In this document: positions 57,200-64,000 of the stretch, in pieces | Layout: every line of letters starts with the position of its first letter | Position numbering within the stretch: the stretch's first letter is position 1 | NCBI GenBank assembly: GCA_008638375.1 | Contig: CM018047.1 | Span: 51,902,679-51,966,678 of the forward strand | Direction: 5' to 3' | DNA: 64,000 nt | Source of the DNA: Nyssa sinensis | Taxonomy: Eukaryota; Streptophyta; Magnoliopsida; Cornales; Nyssaceae | Notes under the pieces: generated by a model | Told to the model about the DNA's origin: nothing | Database searches by the model: none | Seen by the model: the letters and a program-made list of their open reading frames with translations, nothing else | Program-made: the position numbers and the translations under genes

Positions 57200-59039
57200 G
57201 GCATGATTGTTACTATGTACTGTTTAGAGCAATAATGCTAGGGGCACTACATATTTGCACCACTTTGAATACCATCTTTTCAAGAATAAAATGAATCTGC
57301 TGTTAAGATGTCTTTGCTTCTTCCATAAAATTTCGCAGTAGTCAGAAGAGAGTATCAAATCTTGTACAAATATTAGTTCTATTTGGAATGATGGTTTGAA
57401 ATGAATGAAATTAGATAAATTTGAGAGACTTCATTTTTCTACCACACTTCTCTTTTATGTTGTCATTCCATACAAATCTCACATAGAATAAATGGCAAAG
57501 GAATTCATGCAATAATAAAAAAGGAAGAAGTCCAAATTCAAACCAAATTGCCCCATAAAACTTAAAAGTGGTCCAAAACGTTTTTGAAAAGCATTTTGGA
57601 TCAGGTCACCTCAACATAAATATACTCAAAATCACTCTATTTTAATCTGAGACGGCTCAACAGTCTAAACTCATGGCTTTTGCTATGATAATGGTAGATT
57701 TTGGCCAAATTCAAACATTTAAGCTCTCAATTAGATATTTTTTTTGTGATCTTTTCATGAAGTTTCTTCTACCGTAATTCTTCAATTACTTCGCGTATGA
57801 ATTCTAGATTGAGTTGTGGTTTGTTTTACTTCGCGTATGAATTCTAGATTGAGTTGTGGTTTGTTTTACTTCGCGTATGAATTCTAGATTGAGTTGTGGT
57901 TTGTTTTTTATCTTCTTCTTGTCTTATCTAAAATCTAATTTCAGATTCAATTTAAAAAGAAAACCTCAATTTTGATTTTCTCCCAATTTCTCTATTTACG
58001 TAATCTTATTTGGATTAATATTGGAGTTGTTGGTTTCTAAAATAGTAGTTTCTTATGTTTATAAATATGGTGTAATAGACTTCGAATATTCATATTTGAT
58101 CAATACATATTACAAATTTAGACAATTGTCCTCTTACTTAGGTGAGTACTTTTCTTTTTTGGATATTGATTTTTTTCGTATTTATTGTTCAAAATCAAAT
58201 CAATTAAGGAGTTCCAAGAGGAATTCAAGAATTGGCTGGATATAGGTTTCGAATTTTTAATTTTTTTGTGATTGATTTCTTTTATTATCTTGGGTTTGAA
58301 TTTATCAATTTTGGATATGAATTCAATTTTCATAAAAACAATCTTTTATTGATTTATATTTTTTGGCAATAGAGTTTTGATGATGTATATGCTTAATGTA
58401 ATCTAAGCATCAACACAAAAGTTAGTATTTATTTAGTAATGGAACTATATTGTTTTGCTTTCTCTTACATATGAAGTAAAAGAATTAATTTTAAGCATAA
58501 CCAAACAATTACAAAGTATAGAACCCAAATTAATAATTTTAATGGTATCTAGACTAAATAATAATAAAAATTAACATATGATCTTAGTTGTCTATTATAT
58601 ACATAAAGATAAGCGATGTGAAATTTAGCTTGCATATTAAATTTATAGGCATGGCTATTATGTGATTATAATTGAAATATTGCACTAAATTTAAGATCAT
58701 AAAAAGGGTTTTGTTATACTTTGCTCATAAAGATAATATTTAATATCAAAGAAAGAGTATGGCTAAACAATACACTAATACTATAACTTGCAAATGTACT
58801 TAAGATTGAGATAAACCATTAAGGAAGAATAACTAAGTAATGTATTCAACATTTAAGAAAAAATATGTAACATGTAAAATTATTCCAATAAGAACAAAAA
58901 AACAATTGAAGAACTAAGAATAGGTCTTGATATACTTCATTACCTCTGAATATAAATCTTAAAGGTTATAAATTAAGATAGGTATATATGCTCTAAGATG
59001 TTGAATTACATAAATAAACTAAGTTGTTCAATTATATAT
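57200..59039. other. AT-rich spacer
   Basis: No gene. Apart from the 40-bp tandem triplet at 57788-57907 the sequence is simple and AT-rich. Confidence 0.5.
57788..57907. repeat. 3 x 40-bp exact tandem repeat
   Basis: acttcgcgtatgaattctag... repeated at 57788, 57828 and 57868 without change. Confidence 0.95.
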
Positions 59040-59262
59040 GGTACATAGAGGGACACGAGATTTAATAAGCTCAAGAATAGACTCCCAATTAGGTTTCTTT
59101 CTATTAAAGAGTTATTTCTAGCTAATCATATAAACCACATAATAGCAACAGGAAGAGAATCCCATATTGGTTTAAATTCGTTCCTGCATGGAACCCCTTT
59201 CCACCGTAAGATAACTTGTTTGATATTGTTTATTATTTTATCTTTGGTTAACGTTTTGTAAG
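59040..59262 (-). mobile_element. LINE remnant (end of the reverse transcriptase ORF)
   Basis: On the minus strand the frame reads ILRWKGVPCRNEFKPIWDSLP, then AIMWFI, stop, LARNNSLIE. This resembles the zinc-binding/C-terminal end of plant LINE reverse transcriptases (W..IW..RN..IF). A stop stands in place of the conserved tryptophan. Only this piece is present. Confidence 0.5.
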
Positions 59263-60077
59263 AATGATACTTTGTATGGAAAGAGTATAGAGTATTTATA
59301 AACGAAATCGGGACAAGACGAGTCGAGGCTTTGAAAATTCGATCAAGTTTGGGATAAGGTCAGGAGATGGTCACCCCGTCCCAAACTCGTCAGTTTATAT
59401 ATTAATTTTAAAAAAATAATTTTTATGTATACTAGTTTACCAATAAATTGTACTATATAAAATTAATTTTAAAGTTTCTCATATCACAATCATATTATTT
59501 TTTCTTGTATTGATTGTTTTAGCAATAAAGTTTTAATTTATCCATCAATTTTATTTTTTAATTTACTTTGGACATAGTTGCATACACACACGTATCCCGA
59601 ATTACTTTTTTTTTTTTTTGACGTTTAGAGTCTTAAAAGATTAAGAAGTTATTAAAGAGAAAATTGACCCCAAAAGAATGGGCAACCTTATAAGGTGGTA
59701 GAATAATATATATATATATATATATATATAAAACTTTTTTTCTAAGTTCTAAAATCTAAAATATTAAAAATTATGTAAATAAAATAAATTTAAAATTTTG
59801 TTACATGATATAAAATAGATCTAAGATTGTATCTCTGTATGTATGCATACACACACATTTATGTATAAAATGTGGTAGACCACCTACAAAGTATAGAAGT
59901 AGAAAAATAAATCAATCAAAATTACTTTTTTCCCTTTAAGTTTAATATAAATATTAATTATTAGCTACCTTAATCTATTTATTTTTATTATATTTTGAGT
60001 TTACTTTAACATTTAATAAATTCGTATCCATATTTTATTTTTTATTACTTTTCCTATTCAATATGATTAAGAAAAAT
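59263..60077. other. AT-rich spacer with TA microsatellite
   Basis: (TA)n at about 59706-59731. 59290-59400 has gacgagtcgaggc and ccccgtcccaaactcgt words found in many plant repeats. No gene seen. Confidence 0.45.
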
Positions 60078-60434
60078 TTATTTCAACTTTCTTTCAATTT
60101 CATGCTCACTTTTTGATATATTGCAAACCGACACACCAATTATCTTGAGACACGTGTGCTTACGGAACTGATAAACTCGGTCATACAGAGCAATCACGGC
60201 CTCCAGGGCACTCTCATACACATATCCTCCTGAGCTGATGCTATATTCACTCAGTATTCCGTATGGTTCCGACCTCGTTGTTTCCTTAACTTCCACCGAG
60301 TAAAGAATAAGAAAACAGTCCTTTACAAGGAAACGGCAATGCACGGTTATCTCTATTTTGATACATTGTCCAACAAGGTAACTGCAATCTCCGATGATCA
60401 AATCTTTATTTTCATAGCTCCGAATCCTAATCAA
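60078..60434 (-). CDS. 118-codon open frame, unidentified
   Basis: An open frame with balanced amino-acid use (GILSEYSISSGGYVYESALEAVIALYDR and CLKIIGVSVCNI are its most protein-like parts). No family is recognised and no splice partner was found. Its 5' end overlaps the start of the Gypsy LTR, so it may be an exon fragment of a host gene interrupted by the retroelement, or chance. Confidence 0.25.
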   Translation of the reverse strand: MIRIRSYENKDLIIGDCSYLVGQCIKIEITVHCRFLVKDCFLILYSVEVKETTRSEPYGILSEYSISSGGYVYESALEAVIALYDRVYQFRKHTCLKIIGVSVCNISKSEHEIERKLK

Positions 60435-60650
60435 CTTAGGAAAGCCACCATCTATAAATTAAACCCTACAAGTACGCATTATTTTCATGCTCATTCTTTG
60501 GCTTTCAATACAGTCTTTTCAATTCAGTTTACTTACTTAAGCATCGGAGCGGCTATCACCGGAGCCAATCCGGTGGCCCTCTGATTCCTTCTTTTTGAGT
60601 GTTTTTCATGTTGCGAGGCCCAGATTTCTTGCAAGCCGAAAAGTGCAGTA
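60410..60650 (+). repeat. Gypsy 5' LTR remnant
   Basis: Contains cctaatcaacttagg, a TATA box (TATAAAT, 60453-60459), gcatcggagcggc and ccggagcc words typical of the R-U5 part of Tat-like LTRs, and ends cagtatca just before the primer-binding site. Its left edge is uncertain. Confidence 0.6.
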
Positions 60651-60656
60651 TCAGTT

Positions 60657-60675
60657 TGGCGCCGTCTGTAGGAAA
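60657..60675 (+). other. primer-binding site of the Gypsy element
   Basis: TGGCGCCGTCTGTAGG, starting about four bases after the LTR end. The TGGCGCC start is the usual one in Tat/Athila-type elements and pairs with the 3' end of a tRNA. Confidence 0.75.
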
Positions 60676-60872
60676 CGACTAATCTCCAAGTGCTCTATTC
60701 GTAAACTTATTCTCCTTCTCACCAGAGAACCATGGCCCCCAATCTCCGACCAAGACAAAATGCTCAAAATCCTCAAAACGTTCAACGTCGGCCGCCCGTC
60801 GCATGAGCAAGAGGGCCGACGGTTGATCCTACGCGACAAGAGATTGAATCAATCAAACGACACAACGAACTG

Positions 60873-63800
60873 GTGCAGGAACAGCTACTTTCCATATCTA
60901 GAACTCTGGTAATGCTTACACAAAATCATCGGACGAGTCTTCCAAATCCGCCAGTCAATGTTGCTGAGAGAACACAACCCCCTATTATCACTAAGAATGA
61001 AGAGTCCCATGAGAAGGCTCTAAATAACCGGCCTGGGCACCCCCAGGGTGTTGCTCACGTCGGCAGAGATCCACAGCCATCAGCAGCCCCAGGCTGGGGG
61101 ACACCAGTTTTTGTCCCTAACGTCTATTACCGAAGCACTACTAGAGCTCCAACTCCAAGAGCTTCGGGAGCACATCCGGCACCACAGGAGCCTCAGCCCC
61201 AAGCGGCACCAATCCTTCCAGTTCGGAACCCTCCTCCGTCCGTGGGACATGCTCAGCCCGACTACCCTGAAACTGAGGCTGTAAGGCAAGGTTCACAAGA
61301 AGTCCGGCCTAGAGACCCGCGGAGGGTCGAAGAAGTTGCAGAATCTATGGACCGAACAGTAGCTGTAAGAGGTGTCCAAAATCCTCCAGAGTAGGATGAG
61401 TTGGCTAGGCTGCTCTAAAGACTTGCCACCCCATTCACTCCTGTCATCATGTTGGAAGAAAGATCGAGAAAGTTCGTTGTGCCAAAATTCACCCTATATG
61501 ATGGGATTGGAGACCAAGGAAATCATCTATCGCACTACCAGCATACAATGGCCATTCACGGGGCCTCTGATGCCTTTATGTGCCGAACTTTCATTACCAG
61601 CTTAAAAGGTACCGCCCTAAAATGGTTCCACCACCTCCCACCGAACTCAGTTACCAGTTTCTGTAAGCTCAGTAGGTAATTCTTGGACAGGTTCATGACG
61701 AGCAGAAGGCTCAAGAGGGGACCAAAGTTCTTGCTGAATGTCAAACAGACTAAGGAAGAGTCCCTCAGAGCTTACATTGCACGCTTTAATGCCGAACTCA
61801 CGGAGATTACTGACTGCAGCCCAGGTTTCCTCGTAGCTGCTTTAACTTCTGGTCTTGCTCACGGTGGCTTTAGAGATTCTTTGACAAAGAGCCCTCTTAC
61901 CGATATGGCGGCATTAATGGATTGGGCCAGGAAATACATCAACTTGGAGGAAGCTAACCGCACGTCCCAAAAAGGCAAGGAGTAAAACCAGAGGGACAAT
62001 CAGAAAAGGAAAGATCATGAGAAGGACGACCATAAAAGGGACCCTAGCAAGAAGAGAGCTAGGAGTCCAGAAAAAATGACAGCACCCAGGGCTGTTTATA
62101 ATTCCGGACCAAGGGAGTTTACTAACTTTACCCCTTTGAACACTACACTGGCTCAGGTACTTCGGCAGATCCGAGATCGGGAAAACCTAAGATGGCCAGA
62201 ACCGATTAAAGGAGATCCCAGCCTTCAGGACCAAGGTAAATATTGTAATTTTCACAAAAATCATGGGCATACGACTAACTCATGCAGGTCCCTTAGATAT
62301 GAGGTTGAGCAGTTCATAAAGAAAGGACGTATTCGGGAGTTCATTAAGTAGGACAGGAGGCAGAACCCCTACGAATACAAGCCTCAACAAAGGACAGACC
62401 AGAGGCCCGAGCAGAAACAAGAGTAGAGGGAAGGACAGAATGAGCCTCAAAGGCAGAACAACCATGTCATTTACGTCCTCCATGTAGACTCCCTTATTAC
62501 AGGAATGTCAAACAGAACCAGGAAGCGGTATGCTCGGGAGGTTAGGCCTGCCCCAGATGTGTTGCAGATCACCAACGTTGAAAAAAGGCTCAAACTAGAA
62601 TCGGAGATTTAGTTCACAAAATGGGATCTCGCCGGGGTATACTGCCCTCACAATGATGCCCTCGTCATCACTCTTACGATTGCCAACTTCGAAATAAGAA
62701 GAGTTCTGGTTGACACCGGCAGTTCTGTTAACATACTGTTCTATAAGCCACTCAAACAGATGAAGATTGATCACAACAGCCTCAAGCCAACCACTGCCGT
62801 AATGGCGAGATTTGATGGAAATCTCAGTACCCTATTGGGAAGGATCGACCTACCTACTACTGTAGGGGAAGGAAAAGGACAGAAAGCCACCATCTCAGAA
62901 TATATGGTGTTGAATATGAAATCTCCCTACAATGTCATAATTGGGAGACCGTGGCTACACCAGATAGGGGCTGTTACCTCGACCTTCCACCAATGTTTAA
63001 AGTATGTCCACAATCAGAATGTCCATTCTGTCAGAGGGTGCCAGCCGACTTCTCGCGAATGCCATGCCATTGCACTCAAGGAGAAGACTACCAAATAGCA
63101 ATTACAGTATGCTCGGGACTGTGCAGATCCAATTCTCTCCCATAATCCCGAGGAGGAAGGTTGCCCTTCCAAAATTGAGGAACCCTAAGCCCAAGAGGAC
63201 GAGACAGTAGGGCCAAGCTCATTGGGGAGCCCATCAAAGTATTAGTCAACTCAGAATCAGAGGGGCGCTATTTGTACATTGGTCCAGACCTGAGACATGC
63301 CGAGCAAGAGAAGATAGTCAGGTTTCTGAAAGACAATCTCTCTGTATTTGCATGGGAGACCAAAGATATGGAGGGTATAGATCCAAACCTTATAATTCTC
63401 AAACTGATAGTAGATCCAGACCACCCATCAGTGAGACAAAAAAGAAGGCCGCTAGCTCCAGAACGGCATCAGATCATAAACGAGGAGGTCCAAAGGCTGC
63501 TTGAAGCCAAGATGATACGTGAAGTATTCTACCCAAACTGGCTGGCCAATACTGTTCTGGTCAAAAAGAAAAATGGCAAGTGGAGAGTTTGCGTTGATTT
63601 TACAGACCTCAATAAAGCTTACCCCAATGATAGCTTTCCACTACCAAGGAGAGACCAACTGGTTGACACTATTGCAGGGCACGAACTCATGAGTTTTATG
63701 GATGCCTATTCTAGGTATAACCAAATCCTGATGTACCCTCCAAACCAGGAGAAGACAACCTTTATAACTGAATGAGGTCTCTATTGCTACAGAGTGATGC

Positions 63801-64000
63801 CGTTCGGTTTGAAGAATGCTGGGGCCACATACCAACGGTTGGTCAACAAGATGTTCAACTCATTGCTCGGCAATACCATGGAAGTGTACATTGATGACAT
63901 GTTGGTCAAAAGTTTTCAGAAAATTAGCCACCTCCAGCACTTATCCCAGACCTTCGATATCCTAAGATAACACAAGATAAAGCTTAATCCCTTAAAATAT
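60873..64000 (+). pseudogene. Gypsy gag-pol, broken by stops and one frameshift
   Basis: One frame carries a proline-rich gag N-terminus, the gag core (RKFVVPKFTLYDG, TALKWFHHLPP, LNVKQTKEESLRAYIARF), the gag zinc motif CNFHKNHGHTTNSC (62250-62290), and the protease (VLVDTGSSVNILF; Asp-Thr-Gly at 62712-62720). It is cut by stops at 61392, 61416, 61677, 61983, 62349, 62424, 62610 and 63096. After a frame change (63098-63240) the reverse transcriptase follows (VDFTDLNKAYPNDSFPLP, MPFGLKNAGATYQR, YIDD at 63887-63898), with stops at 63773 and 63968. Many of the stops are TAA, TAG or TGA where the family has Gln or Arg, as expected from C-to-T change. The element is dead and truncated by the window end. 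Confidence 0.9.

Larger units (their letters stand above)
60410..64000 (+). mobile_element. Ty3/Gypsy retrotransposon, Tat-like, runs off the window end
   Basis: LTR end, primer-binding site (TGGCGCCGTCTG at 60657), gag, protease and reverse transcriptase follow in Gypsy order on the plus strand. RNase H, integrase and the 3' LTR would lie beyond position 64000. All frames carry stops. Confidence 0.88.

Overview
This is a stretch of plant nuclear genome, most likely a eudicot. It is very AT-rich, its genes have many introns with GT-AG borders, and between and inside the genes lie Copia, Gypsy, TRIM, SINE, MITE, LINE and Mutator-like sequences. The species cannot be named from the sequence. 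No rRNA, functional tRNA, CRISPR array or bacterial-type operon was seen.

Three host genes can be spliced together from exon borders and reading-frame continuity, all on the minus strand. (1) 390-15814: a SAWADEE-domain protein, 6 coding exons, 450 aa. Its first intron is about 10.1 kb because it holds a degraded Copia element, a TRIM nested in the Copia LTR, and a 3 kb low-complexity repeat block. (2) 18389-24851: plastid indole-3-glycerol phosphate synthase (tryptophan pathway), 10 exons, 397 aa, all catalytic residues present; a SINE and several MITEs sit in its introns. (3) 35151-44385: a long-chain acyl-CoA synthetase of the LACS8 type, 11 coding exons plus a probable non-coding 5' exon near 45508-45600. 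Exon 7 carries two single-base insertions, so the gene as written here is broken (real lesion or assembly error). A fourth gene on the plus strand, 55497-57199, is a BAHD acyltransferase related to omega-hydroxyacid feruloyl transferases; it is a pseudogene (one frameshift, two stops, altered DFGWG motif).

The spaces between genes are mobile-element territory. 28-31 kb holds a foldback element and an LTR-retrotransposon remnant with a strikingly periodic region. 46.6-52.3 kb is a complete but dead Mutator-like element (76-bp terminal inverted repeats) with two convergent genes: a MuDR-type transposase and a small GRF zinc-finger/membrane protein. It splits an array of about 501-bp tandem repeats. 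54.0 kb holds a second TRIM. 59 kb holds a LINE remnant. From about 60.4 kb to the window end runs a Ty3/Gypsy element of the Tat-like type, with stop codons scattered through gag-pol.

The host genes have no evident functional link to each other. The most notable points are the transposon-filled SAWADEE intron, the two-gene Mutator-like element with a GRF protein in the second-gene position, the LACS exon 7 lesions, and several mobile elements with exact target-site duplications.
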